Position numbers and translations under genes: made by a program | Shown: positions 26,453-35,074 of the stretch, piece by piece | How positions within the stretch are numbered: the first letter of the stretch is position 1 | How the letters are laid out: every line of letters begins with the position of its first letter | The notes under the pieces: generated by a model | What the model saw: only the letters and a program-made list of their open reading frames with translations | What the model was told of the DNA's origin: nothing | The model's database searches: none | Source: Nostoc sphaeroides | GTDB lineage: Bacteria > Cyanobacteriota > Cyanobacteriia > Cyanobacteriales > Nostocaceae | Assembly (NCBI RefSeq): GCF_003443655.1 | Contig: NZ_CP031941.1 | Location: 4,276,501 to 4,340,500 of the forward strand | Length of the DNA stretch: 64,000 nt | Reading direction: 5' to 3'

Positions 26453-27835
26453 ATGAGTATTCAAGTATCTCCCAGTCCAATACCTAATTCAAATTTAGTC
26501 AGTTTGATATCTCCTTTGTTAGATAAAGATACCTATCTAACTGAATTGTTAAATCAGGTAACTGCACCCAAAACAGAGGGATGGTTGCAGGAATTACGCC
26601 AAAGTGCTGCTAATTGGGTACGCCACTCGACTATTCCCACTACCCGCGAGGAAGAATGGCGATTTACTGATTTGTCGTCTCTACGAAAGGTGCAATTTAA
26701 TGTAGAGACGCGAAATTTCGCGTCTGTCGCGTCTGTAGAATTTGATATTTTGCCAGAAGCAGCTAATAGTCGTTTGGTATTTGTCAACGGCGTTTTTGCG
26801 CCGGAGTTATCCGCAGTTTCAAATTTGCCATCTGGAATTGTGGTGAGTAATTTGGCTGGTTTGTCTGCGGTTGAGCAGGAAGGTGTACGGCAGTATTTAG
26901 CTCAAGCTGAGGGAGCGCAGGAAGTTTTTACTGCTCTTAATACGGCTGGAATAACTGATGCAGCTGTGGTGTGGGTGAAGAAGAATGTGGTAGTTGAAAC
27001 GCCTATTCATTTGGTGTTTATTTCGGTTGTGGGTGAGACGGCGATGATTTCGCAGCCGCGTTGTTTGGTGGTGGCGGAAAGTGGTTCGCAGGTAACGTTG
27101 GTTGAAGAGTATACGAACCGCCAAGACGCCAAGAGCGCGGAGGACGGAGTTTATTTAACTAACGCGGTTACGGAAGTTTGGGTTGGTGACAATGCTGAGG
27201 TGAGTCACACTAGGGTTGAGTGGGAAGGTGCAGAGGCTTTTCATATTGGCAAAACTGCGATCGCACAAGCTCGTGATAGTCGATATACTTGTCATGCCAT
27301 AACTTTAGGTGCGAAGTTGTCACGGCACAATTTGGAGATTTTGCAAACTGGTGAGCAGACACAAACTACTCTCAATGGTTTGACGATAATTTCTGGTAAG
27401 CAGTTGTCTGATACTCACAGTGCGATCGCACTTAACTATCCCCACGGTACAAGTGACCAATTGCATAAATGTATTGTAGGCGATCGCGCTCATGCGGTGT
27501 TCAATGGTAAAGTTTTTGTACCCAAACTAGCGCAGTTGACAAATGCAACTCAGTTGAATCGCAATTTGCTACTATCATCTAAAGCCAGAGTTGATACCAA
27601 ACCCCAATTGGAAATCACTGCGGATAACGTAAAGTGCGCCCACGGTGCTACCGTTAGCCAATTGGAAGATGATGAAATATTCTATCTGCAAAGCCGGGGA
27701 ATTGATGAAAACGATGCTCGAAAGTTGTTAATTAACGCCTTCGCTGCTGAAGTCATCAACAAAATACCAGTTCCTTCTCTGCGAGAAATCCTTTTAAACA
27801 CAGTCAATAATCTTAAGTCCCTGACTAATGACTAA
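26453..27835 (+). CDS. sufD: SufD, Suf scaffold subunit, carrying repeat-derived inserts
   Basis: 460 residues. Partner of SufB in SufBC2D. Recognisable N-terminal helix region with REEEWRFTDLSSL, the beta-helix, and the C-terminal CAHGATVSQLEDDEIFYLQSRGIDENDARKLLINAFAAEV with the conserved cysteine and histidine. Two places look like captured dispersed repeats: codons ~85-95 from a palindromic GACGCGAAATTTCGCGTC unit, and codons 221-232 ([12 protein letters not shown]) from the 30-bp unit also seen before sufC. Both keep the frame and lie in variable surface segments, so the protein is probably active. Confidence 0.95.
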   Translation: MSIQVSPSPIPNSNLVSLISPLLDKDTYLTELLNQVTAPKTEGWLQELRQSAANWVRHSTIPTTREEEWRFTDLSSLRKVQFNVETRNFASVASVEFDILPEAANSRLVFVNGVFAPELSAVSNLPSGIVVSNLAGLSAVEQEGVRQYLAQAEGAQEVFTALNTAGITDAAVVWVKKNVVVETPIHLVFISVVGETAMISQPRCLVVAESGSQVTLVEEYTNRQDAKSAEDGVYLTNAVTEVWVGDNAEVSHTRVEWEGAEAFHIGKTAIAQARDSRYTCHAITLGAKLSRHNLEILQTGEQTQTTLNGLTIISGKQLSDTHSAIALNYPHGTSDQLHKCIVGDRAHAVFNGKVFVPKLAQLTNATQLNRNLLLSSKARVDTKPQLEITADNVKCAHGATVSQLEDDEIFYLQSRGIDENDARKLLINAFAAEVINKIPVPSLREILLNTVNNLKSLTND

Positions 27836-27842
27836 TGACCAT

Positions 27843-27872
27843 TGTACAGACGCGATTAATCGCGTCTCTACT
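27843..27872. repeat. Palindromic dispersed repeat between sufD and sufS
   Basis: Contains the perfect palindrome AGACGCGATTAATCGCGTCT, flanked by TGTAC and CTACT. The same unit occurs twice inside the mannosyltransferase gene at 31508-31585. Confidence 0.8.
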
Positions 27873-27892
27873 GAATAATAACTAATCTACCA

Positions 27893-29155
27893 ATGACTTT
27901 TACTCCTACCAAAACCCTTGCTGATAAAGTTCGCGCTGACTTCCCGATATTGCATCAGGAAGTCAACGGTAAACCCCTGGTTTATCTTGATAATGCTGCG
28001 ACATCGCAAAAGCCTTTGTTCGTATTAAATACCCTGCGGGATTATTACGAGCAATATAATGCTAACGTGCATCGAGGTGCCCATTCTCTGAGTGCTAAAG
28101 CTACCGATGCTTATGAAGGTGCTAGAGATAAAGTTGCCAAATTCATCAATGCTGCATCGCGTCAGGAAATTGTCTACACCCGCAACGCAAGTGAAGCGAT
28201 TAACCTAGTCGCTTATAGCTGGGGTATGAACAATTTGCAGCCGGGAGATGAAGTTATTCTGTCGGTAATGGAACACCACAGTAATATTGTGCCTTGGCAA
28301 TTGGTGGCGCAAAAAACAGGTGCAGTACTGAAATTTGTAGAATTAACACCAGAAGAAACTTTTGATTTTGAGCAGTTTAAAAAGCTGATTTCCGAAAAAA
28401 CAAAGTTAGTGTCAGTGGTACATATTTCTAATGCTTTGGGTTGCATTAATCCAGTGGAAGAAATTGGTGCGATCGCTCACAAATATGGTGCTAAATTTTT
28501 AGTTGATGCTTGCCAAAGTGTTCCCCACTTCCCTGTTGATGTGCAGAAAATAGATTGTGACTGGTTGGTAGCATCTGGTCATAAAATGTGCGCTCCAACT
28601 GGCATAGGATTTCTGTATGGCAAGTTGGAATTACTAGAATCAATGCCACCATTTTTTGGCGGTGGTGAGATGATAGCAGAGGTGTATTTAGACCATTCTA
28701 CCTATGCAGAATTGCCACATAAATTTGAAGCTGGGACACCTGCAATTGGAGAAGCGATCGCACTTGGTGCTGCGATAGATTATCTTAGCAGTATCGGCAT
28801 GGATAAAATTCACGCCTACGAAGCAGAATTAACCGCTTATTTGTTCCAACAATTAGAGCAAATTCCCCAAATTAGAATTTACGGCCCCAAACCCAATGCA
28901 AAAGGTGAAGGGAGAGCCGCTCTCGCGTCGTTCACAGCCGGAGAAGTCCACGCCAACGACTTATCTACATTATTAGATCAAGAAGGCGTTGCCATTCGTT
29001 CTGGACACCACTGCACACAACCATTACACCGTTACTTAGGTCTTGCTGCAACCGCACGAGCAAGTCTATCTTTCTACAACACCCGTGAAGAAATTGATAT
29101 TTTCATCAAAGCACTGAAAGAAACTCTCGACTTTTTTGCAGGTTTCCTTGCTTAA
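27893..29155 (+). CDS. sufS: SufS, group II cysteine desulfurase
   Basis: 420 residues. PLP-dependent enzyme that removes sulfur from cysteine for cluster assembly. PLP lysine in [21 protein letters not shown]-terminal [23 protein letters not shown]; and the catalytic cysteine in [13 protein letters not shown], on the short loop typical of SufS/group II enzymes, which use a SufE partner. Last gene of the operon; a strong hairpin follows at 29181. Confidence 0.96.
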   Translation: MTFTPTKTLADKVRADFPILHQEVNGKPLVYLDNAATSQKPLFVLNTLRDYYEQYNANVHRGAHSLSAKATDAYEGARDKVAKFINAASRQEIVYTRNASEAINLVAYSWGMNNLQPGDEVILSVMEHHSNIVPWQLVAQKTGAVLKFVELTPEETFDFEQFKKLISEKTKLVSVVHISNALGCINPVEEIGAIAHKYGAKFLVDACQSVPHFPVDVQKIDCDWLVASGHKMCAPTGIGFLYGKLELLESMPPFFGGGEMIAEVYLDHSTYAELPHKFEAGTPAIGEAIALGAAIDYLSSIGMDKIHAYEAELTAYLFQQLEQIPQIRIYGPKPNAKGEGRAALASFTAGEVHANDLSTLLDQEGVAIRSGHHCTQPLHRYLGLAATARASLSFYNTREEIDIFIKALKETLDFFAGFLA

Positions 29156-29180
29156 AGTTACAAAATATTCAGATACTAAC

Positions 29181-29222
29181 TGTGCCAAATATCAGCAACA
29201 TATCTTGCTAATAGTTGGCACA
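29181..29222 (+). terminator. Two-stem hairpin downstream of sufS
   Basis: Outer arms TGTGCCAA (29181-29188) and TTGGCACA (29215-29222), inner arms AGCAA/TTGCT, then an A/T-rich tail but no uninterrupted T-run. Likely terminator or 3'-end stabiliser of the suf mRNA. Confidence 0.55.
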
Positions 29223-29258
29223 ATTTAATTATCTGGATTTTTTACAGGAGCAACTAAA

Positions 29259-29858
29259 GTGTCATACAGTGACTTTACTTTAGACAGAGTTAGAAAAACC
29301 TTTAGCCTAACTATTTCTGATAAAATTGATATATTTGCATCTGTACATGAAGTAGAATGTCCACCATTACTTGCAGAAGTCTTGCGGGAAAATGTACCTT
29401 TAGCTCTTGCTAGTAATACGGAAAAATCCCGTTCAGAGATGATTATAGCGCCTATTTTAATTGCTTTAAGAAAATATTTAAATAATCAAATAAGTTTATT
29501 TTCTGGCATCGATTTTACCGTTGACTCAGCACAAGGTTTAAATGGAAATTGCGACTTTATTATTAGCCGTTCATCAGAGTTACTAATTCTGAACGCACCA
29601 GTTATCACAATTGTAGAAGCTAAAAAAGAAAATATCAATGCCGGATTAGGTCAGTGTGTAGCAGAGATGTTAGCAGCTAAATTATTTAATGAACGTGAGG
29701 GTAATAACATTCAGGCAATTTATGGAACTGTCACCACTGGAACTAACTGGAAGTTTTTGAAACTTATTGAGCAACTGATTGAAATTGACTTGAACGAGTA
29801 TTATATTAATGATATAGGTAAAATTATCGGAATTTTATCTCACATCCTGACAGAATAA
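29259..29858 (+). CDS. Hypothetical protein with PD-(D/E)XK nuclease-like core
   Basis: 199 residues from a GTG preceded by CAGGAG. The central part has NGNCDFIISRSSE, then ITIVEAKKENINAGLGQCVAEMLAA, a D...ExK-then-Gln pattern of the PD-(D/E)XK fold as found in restriction-like and repair nucleases and in the N-termini of type I R subunits. No helicase or other domain is attached. Function not known; members are abundant in filamentous cyanobacteria, often near Uma2 proteins, as here. Confidence 0.7.
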   Translation: MSYSDFTLDRVRKTFSLTISDKIDIFASVHEVECPPLLAEVLRENVPLALASNTEKSRSEMIIAPILIALRKYLNNQISLFSGIDFTVDSAQGLNGNCDFIISRSSELLILNAPVITIVEAKKENINAGLGQCVAEMLAAKLFNEREGNNIQAIYGTVTTGTNWKFLKLIEQLIEIDLNEYYINDIGKIIGILSHILTE

Positions 29859-29915
29859 GTATTTTAATTAATTCTGGAGGTTTAACAAGTTTTGTGGTAG
29901 GTCTAAATACCGTTA

Positions 29916-30000
29916 GAAATCTTAATTACGAATTACGAATTACGTTCGCGTTCGCGCAGCGTCTCGTAGAGAAGCGGGGCGTAGCCCATTACGAATTATT
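29916..30000. repeat. Compound repeat: TTACGAA units interrupted by GCGCAGCGTCTCGTAGAG unit
   Basis: AATTACGAATTACGAATTACG is interrupted by the GTTCGCGCAGCGTCTCGTAG unit and a GCGGGGCGTAGCCC segment, then resumes with ATTACGAATTA. The same interrupting unit is nested in the MITE at 51534-51716. Confidence 0.65.
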
Positions 30001-30005
30001 TTAAT

Positions 30006-30638
30006 ATGCTTGTCAAGTCAACGCCTGCGGAACAAAGAACAGTCTTACACAACGTTAGTTGGGAAACCTTTGAAGCCTTGCTGAGAGATACAGGTGAAGA
30101 TAGAGGTTCTCTGTTTGCTTATGACTGCGGTGTTTTAGAAATCATGACTCCACTTTTGGAACACGAAAATCCTAAAATTCAGTTTGACCGATTGATATTC
30201 GCTTTAGCAGTGGAATTAAAAACTAAAATTAGAAGTGCTGGTTCTACAACATTAAAACGTAAAACAATAACAAAGGGAATAGAACCCGATACTTGCTATT
30301 ATATTCAAAATGAGCCGCTAATTAGAGGTAAACAAGAATTAGATTTAACAACAGATCCAGCACCGGATTTAGCAATTGAAATTGATATTACTAGCAGTGC
30401 TGTTAATAAGCTTAATATTTATGCGGCTTTAGGTGTAGCAGAATTATGGAGATATGACGGTGAAGGTTTAAAATTTTATCAGCTAGTAGCAAGTGAATAT
30501 ATTGAAATTAAGTCGAGTATCGCTTTCCCTTTAATTTCTGTTAGTGATATGAATAGATTTATCCAGCAAAGTAAAACTATGGATGAAATTGATTTGGTGC
30601 AATCCTTCCGCGCTTGGGTGCAGGGGAAGATAGGTTAA
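30006..30638 (+). CDS. Uma2-family (DUF820) endonuclease-like protein
   Basis: 210 residues. PD-(D/E)XK-like Uma2 fold: early VSWETFEALLRD, central PAPDLAIEIDITSSAVNKLNIYAALGVAELWRYDG, where the D...E-x-D core is visible with Asp in the position usually held by the EVxS series. Very numerous in Nostoc-type genomes; biological role unknown, with transposon-like spread suspected. Start is the ATG at 30006. Confidence 0.87.
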   Translation: MLVKSTPAEQRTVLHNVSWETFEALLRDTGEDRGSLFAYDCGVLEIMTPLLEHENPKIQFDRLIFALAVELKTKIRSAGSTTLKRKTITKGIEPDTCYYIQNEPLIRGKQELDLTTDPAPDLAIEIDITSSAVNKLNIYAALGVAELWRYDGEGLKFYQLVASEYIEIKSSIAFPLISVSDMNRFIQQSKTMDEIDLVQSFRAWVQGKIG

Positions 30639-30683
30639 AGTTTACCTAATTGATAAATATAATTACTGGCTTATTTTTTTTAA

Positions 30684-32276
30684 TCAAATCCAAGAGTTGA
30701 ACCACATTCGCAGCTTATAATCGTGAGGTAAGAGGGGTAAACCCAAATAAATGGGCATCCAGAAAATAAAAGCAACTAGAATGATAAAAGTAATGGTGAC
30801 ACCTAGCGCCCGGAGTTGTTGATAATAACTGCGAAGACACTGATCAACAAACCAAGCGATCGCTAAAAATACAAACACCACTGCACACATATAGTGGTAG
30901 ATAAAAACGCACCTTGTTACTTTCACCCAAGGTAATAAATTAGCAGCATAATTTATAACTAAATACAAGGCAATCCAAGTATCAACACTAAGAGTTGCAG
31001 GCACTGAAAAACGCTTTTCTTTTACCCAAAGAATTACGGGTTGTGACACCAGCATCCCTACTAAAAACAACATGGCAGCAACACCAAACCACCACAAAAA
31101 TGGATTGCCCATTGCATGGACATCATAAATAACTTGTCCAGCACCAGCAGGCAAAGGCGGGCCCATCACAGGTAAGGGTTCGGTGATACTTTTAGCCGTT
31201 TGATAATAATATGCCATTGGTCGAGTCATCAACGGCCATTTGTACCAGGCAGCACAATAAGGATGGACGTTAGAACTATTGCCACCTAGCTGTAAGTGAA
31301 ACTTCAAAATTTGCTGATGTACTGCAATAAATCCATAAGTTTTATCTAGTTGAAGGTGAGGAATCCAGATGATGCTGTAAATCAAAGCTGGGATAACTCC
31401 TAGATAAAACAGGATATGAAAAATGTTTAGCTGAGTTAGGTTTTGTAGTGGTGTCTGAGATGAAACTGATGGGGGTGATGATGAGGATGGGGGAGAATAA
31501 GTACTAACTCCTGACTCTTGTACAGACGCGATTAATCGCGTCTCTACTCCTGACTCTTGTGCAGACGCGATTAATCGCGTCTCTACTCCTGCCTCCTTCA
31601 ATGAAGGGGATATAAAAAGAAGTTTGGAGTTAAGAAAAGAATATATCAAATGGATTACCCAAGCTGCTATCCAAATGAAATAAGCACCTGAGAGGAACCA
31701 TAAACCGTTCCACTTAGTACCGACTGACGCACCAAAAGCAATGCCAGCAAAAACTAACCAAAAAGAACGTCGCCGATTTTGGTTATCTAATGCTAATAAT
31801 AAAAACCAGTGTCCTAATAAACCAAAGATGACGATATAAATATTACTTAAAGCATAGCGAGACTCAACTAGAAAAATGCCATCACAAGCTGTGAACAAAC
31901 CTGCAAGGATTGCAAAGCTACGACGATAACTTAATTGATAAGCGATCGCACCTACAACTAAAGGAATAAATGAGCCAGTAAGGGCATTGAACCACCGATA
32001 AGTCCAAGGCGATCGCAATGAACCTGTCAGCCCATTTACCGTATCGTGCCAAAAAGGAATGTGGCTGCCAATCCAAATGCCGATGCCGATCATATATTGA
32101 CTTAGCGGCGGATGAGCATTAAAAAATGGGGTATGCGTGAGATAATTATTACCAAATTTGGCAAAGTAAACTTCATCAAATACCAGAGTGTTGAATCGCT
32201 CCAGCCCCCAAAACCTTAAGGCGAGTGACAAAAGAAATATACTCACCATCCCAATTCGGAACCACTTTTTTGTCAT
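30684..32276 (-). CDS. Dolichyl-phosphate-mannose-type protein O-mannosyltransferase, PMT family
   Basis: 530 residues. Multi-pass GT39/GT-C enzyme transferring mannose from a polyprenyl carrier to exported proteins. The first luminal loop carries the catalytic FDEVYFAKFG and HPPLSQYMIG motifs, and about ten hydrophobic helices follow. The second conserved part (PYCAAWYKWPLMTRPMAYYY and AMGNPFLWWFGVAAML) matches the C-terminal PMT domain. The loop at ~225-260 contains two 13-residue copies of VETRLIAS(A/V)QESG, encoded by a dispersed palindromic repeat, and a Ser/Pro run. The frame is intact. Terminal tandem TCATTTG repeats abut its start. Confidence 0.9.
   Translation of the reverse strand: MTKKWFRIGMVSIFLLSLALRFWGLERFNTLVFDEVYFAKFGNNYLTHTPFFNAHPPLSQYMIGIGIWIGSHIPFWHDTVNGLTGSLRSPWTYRWFNALTGSFIPLVVGAIAYQLSYRRSFAILAGLFTACDGIFLVESRYALSNIYIVIFGLLGHWFLLLALDNQNRRRSFWLVFAGIAFGASVGTKWNGLWFLSGAYFIWIAAWVIHLIYSFLNSKLLFISPSLKEAGVETRLIASAQESGVETRLIASVQESGVSTYSPPSSSSPPSVSSQTPLQNLTQLNIFHILFYLGVIPALIYSIIWIPHLQLDKTYGFIAVHQQILKFHLQLGGNSSNVHPYCAAWYKWPLMTRPMAYYYQTAKSITEPLPVMGPPLPAGAGQVIYDVHAMGNPFLWWFGVAAMLFLVGMLVSQPVILWVKEKRFSVPATLSVDTWIALYLVINYAANLLPWVKVTRCVFIYHYMCAVVFVFLAIAWFVDQCLRSYYQQLRALGVTITFIILVAFIFWMPIYLGLPLLPHDYKLRMWFNSWI
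31508..31585. repeat. Two tandem 39-bp units with internal 20-bp palindrome, inside a coding region
   Basis: Units 31508-31546 and 31547-31585 differ at one base and each contains AGACGCGATTAATCGCGTCT. 39 bp is 13 codons, so the mannosyltransferase frame is kept. Confidence 0.85.
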
Positions 32277-32304
32277 TTGTCATTTGTCATTTGTCATTTG
32301 TCAT
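32277..32304. repeat. Short tandem heptamer repeat TCATTTG
   Basis: About four copies of TCATTTG immediately upstream of the mannosyltransferase start, of the STRR type typical of heterocyst-forming cyanobacteria. Confidence 0.7.
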
Positions 32305-32336
32305 TAGCCATTGGGCATTGGGCATGAGGAATAGGG

Positions 32337-32585
32337 GATGAGTCTTTAATACTCGTGAATGAGTCTTTAATACTCGCCGATGAGTCTTTGATACTCGTGA
32401 ATGAGTCTTTGATACTCGTGAATGAGTCTTTGATACTCGTGAACGAGTCTTTGATACTCGGCGATGAGTCTTTAATACTCGGCGATGAGTCTTTAATACT
32501 CGGCGACGAGTCTTTGATACTCGGCGACGAGTCTTTGATACTCGGCGACGAGTCTTTGATACTCGGCGATGAGTCTTTGAACTCC
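32337..32585. repeat. Twelve-copy 21-bp tandem array
   Basis: Consensus GATGAGTCTTTGATACTCG plus a variable dinucleotide, each unit carrying inverted GAGT/ACTC arms. Variation is at the junction (TGA, CGA or CGC) and at TTTAAT versus TTTGAT. Because 21 is divisible by 3, several frames stay open over the whole array, giving heptad peptides such as DESLILG (plus) and EYQRLVA (minus). There are no unique spacers, so it is not a CRISPR. It follows the broken acetyltransferase gene. Confidence 0.85.
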
Positions 32586-32639
32586 ACTCCTTTGCCCTCC
32601 TACCCTCTGCTGAAGAACTGCTCCCCTGTTCTCCCTCCA

Positions 32640-32965
32640 CTCTTCAGGTGCATCTAGTTGAAACAGGAGTAGTTCAATATTGTAATACTTGTTTGTTCGC
32701 CCTATTGGTTTCATACCCAATCGTTCTGTTACACGGATTGAAGCATGATTTTCTGGCTTCACTACGGCATAAATTACTGGCAAGTTCAAAACACTAAATC
32801 CTTAATTGAGCATAACTTGCCCTGCTTCTGTTGCATACCCTTTACCCCAAGAAGCTCGCCTCAAGTGCCAGCCTACCTCATAATCTTGAGTGGGTAAACC
32901 ATCTTTGTCGGGCAATTGTTTGAGAAGGATAGTTCCTACAATTAAAATTAGCTTATGTTTGCAGC
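32640..32965 (-). pseudogene. GNAT acetyltransferase pseudogene, 5'-truncated with in-frame stop
   Basis: Reading the minus strand gives LILIVGTILLKQLPDKDG, then YEVGWHLRRASWGKGYATEA (the GNAT motif A acyl-CoA loop), then VML, Asn and a TAA stop at about 32800, and in the same frame GFSVLNLPVIYAVVKPENHAS and IRVTERLGMKPIGRTNKYYN, the GNAT motif B. The stop replaces what is usually an aromatic residue. No N-terminal domain is recognisable upstream. The 3' end runs on without a natural stop into the 21-bp tandem array. Clearly a decayed RimJ/RimL-type acetyltransferase. Confidence 0.75.
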
Positions 32966-33158
32966 GCGATTACCACTTGCAGGTATGGTCTACTCATGGC
33001 AAGGTAGTCAATCTATTCCCCTACCAATGCTAATGCGTGATTGATCACGCGGCCACAGCATTAGGAACAATAATTGATGGGCTCTTTTCTCTTAACCGAC
33101 ACTAGTTTTTGACCCTCTAACTTTCCCAAGAGGGTTATTATGCAACGCCCCCAAACCC

Positions 33159-34985
33159 TTACTGGGAAAATATAAGGCCACTATAAGCACCAATTCCTAC
33201 ATTACCTGCAAAAGTTAATCCATCTGTATCTCCCCAAATTGCTCTCCCTGCGGTGGTATTGTAGCCTGGAAAATTGCCAAAATCTGGGCTAAAACCTTGC
33301 CAATCACTATTAAAGCGAACATACCAAGTTCCAGGGCTAGGAAAACCGATAGTATAGCTGTCGTAATTGCGATCGCTAAAATTAAGCACTACAATCACAT
33401 CATCTCCACGACCACCATTTTCCCAACGATGGAAAGCAATAAGTTTATCGTTATTGTTAATGTGAAAAACATTCACATTTTGCCCACGCAGCCCACGAGT
33501 GTTGTTAAACCAGTTGCGGCGTAAGCGAATTAGAGATTGATAAAGATCCCAAATCCCCTTGAATCGATCTTTTTTACTCCAATCCAAGGGAGTATTATCT
33601 GCCCAGCTGCCCCATTCTAAAAACTCCTGTCCCTGAAAAATCATAGGAATCCCTGGAGTTGTAAACAGTAACACAGCCCCCAAAGTTGATCTCTTTCTAG
33701 CAAACCAACTATCGGCATTACCTCGCCAAATTTCTTCAGGAAGTCGATAATGGTCAGGTCTTTCTTGAGGATTCAAAGAACGAGCCACTTCATCGTGGGA
33801 TTCGGTGTAAATTACCCTCTCAAACGCATCAGTTCCATAGCGATGATAAATAACATCTCGGATTGCAAACATATTGCGGTCTCGATCATTAGGAGTTATT
33901 AACGTATCCCTGACTGGACGCACAAACTCTTGAGACCACTGGGTATCAAAGCCAGCACCACCTGCGCCTGTATCTTTGGTAATCCATTCATTGTTTCTTA
34001 TATCTTCGGCAATTGTAATTTTCCAAGGCTGTCGAGCATTAATCTCGTTGTTAATCCACTGAATTAAACTCCAGCCTTCAGCTATATCATTACTAGGGTC
34101 ATTATTATTGCCGAAAATATTACGGATAAAGGCAGTTGCATCAAAGCGTAAACCATCGCAACGGCATTCTTCTAACCACATCAAAGCATTGTCACGTATA
34201 TATTGGCGTACTTCTCCACGACCGTAATCGGGTCGGGTATTTCCCCAAGGAGTCCTGTCTCGGTCATCATTATAAAAGTAAATACCTCCTTTATTATTTT
34301 GATTCCAACTAGTAAATCGCCACATATCTAGGTCACGGGGGCCAAAGTGGTTATAAACCACATCAACAATGACGGCAATGCCAAAATTATGAACAGTTTG
34401 GACAAAATCCTTAAAGTCTGAAGGTGTACCAAACACACTCTCGATCGCAAAAGGATGAGATGGATTGTATCCCCAAGATAAATCACCAGGAAACTCTGCT
34501 GCTGGCATCACATGAATCGCGTTTATCCCTAGAGCTTGCAAATCTGGTAGTTTAGCCTTGATACTGCGAAAGGTTCCTAAACCTGGATCAATATCATCAT
34601 TAAAAGTACCTACGTGCATTTCGTAGATGATTAATTCGTTCCATGCTGGCATGGAGAAGTTGGTAGATGTCCAATTAAAGTTGAGGTCAACAATAATTGA
34701 ATTACCTACTGAACTGGTAACATCTCTTGCATACGGGTCATTCTTGTAAACTGAGTTAGTTCCTTCATGGATCACAAACTTATATTGTTGCCCTACAGAT
34801 GCAACAGTTACCTCAGTAGACCAGAATCCATTATTTTCTGAATCTAACGGGTGTGCTGTGGGAGACCAACTGTTAAATTCACCTGCAACGCTAACACCAT
34901 CAACATTAGGGACCCAAACACGAAATGACACACCACTTCCACTAGCAAAGGGAATTGCTCCCATACCAGACTGAGAAGAAACCAT
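33159..34985 (-). CDS. GH13 glucan-active enzyme with N-terminal CBM48
   Basis: 608 residues. N-terminal CBM48/E-set domain (SFRVWVPNVDGVSVAGEFNSW, ~18-100), then a GH13 barrel: VDVVYNHFGP, nucleophile Asp in CDGLRFDATAF, acid/base Glu in ITIAEDIR, and YTESHDEVAR. The C-terminal beta domain ends in GIGAYSGLIFSQ. Domain order resembles glycogen branching enzyme and malto-oligosyltrehalose trehalohydrolase. Those cannot be separated by eye, and the sequence is not typical of either cyanobacterial GlgB. No signal peptide. Last gene of a five-gene minus-strand cluster with two cupins and a GMC oxidoreductase. Confidence 0.88.
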   Translation of the reverse strand: MVSSQSGMGAIPFASGSGVSFRVWVPNVDGVSVAGEFNSWSPTAHPLDSENNGFWSTEVTVASVGQQYKFVIHEGTNSVYKNDPYARDVTSSVGNSIIVDLNFNWTSTNFSMPAWNELIIYEMHVGTFNDDIDPGLGTFRSIKAKLPDLQALGINAIHVMPAAEFPGDLSWGYNPSHPFAIESVFGTPSDFKDFVQTVHNFGIAVIVDVVYNHFGPRDLDMWRFTSWNQNNKGGIYFYNDDRDRTPWGNTRPDYGRGEVRQYIRDNALMWLEECRCDGLRFDATAFIRNIFGNNNDPSNDIAEGWSLIQWINNEINARQPWKITIAEDIRNNEWITKDTGAGGAGFDTQWSQEFVRPVRDTLITPNDRDRNMFAIRDVIYHRYGTDAFERVIYTESHDEVARSLNPQERPDHYRLPEEIWRGNADSWFARKRSTLGAVLLFTTPGIPMIFQGQEFLEWGSWADNTPLDWSKKDRFKGIWDLYQSLIRLRRNWFNNTRGLRGQNVNVFHINNNDKLIAFHRWENGGRGDDVIVVLNFSDRNYDSYTIGFPSPGTWYVRFNSDWQGFSPDFGNFPGYNTTAGRAIWGDTDGLTFAGNVGIGAYSGLIFSQ

Positions 34986-35074
34986 GTTGACTCAATTCCT
35001 TTTTTGAAAAAATCTATATCTGCCAAAGATATTTCCAAGTTCAGTTTCCCTGAATTATCTTAGGCGGTGAGCAA

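Noticed and set aside
32337..32585. CRISPR-like array
   Set aside because: Units are contiguous 21-bp tandem copies with no unique spacers, and no cas genes are present.
32287..32657. Proteins of about 100 residues read from the tandem array in several frames
   Set aside because: They are pure 7-residue repeats arising from the 21-bp period; no start signals support translation.
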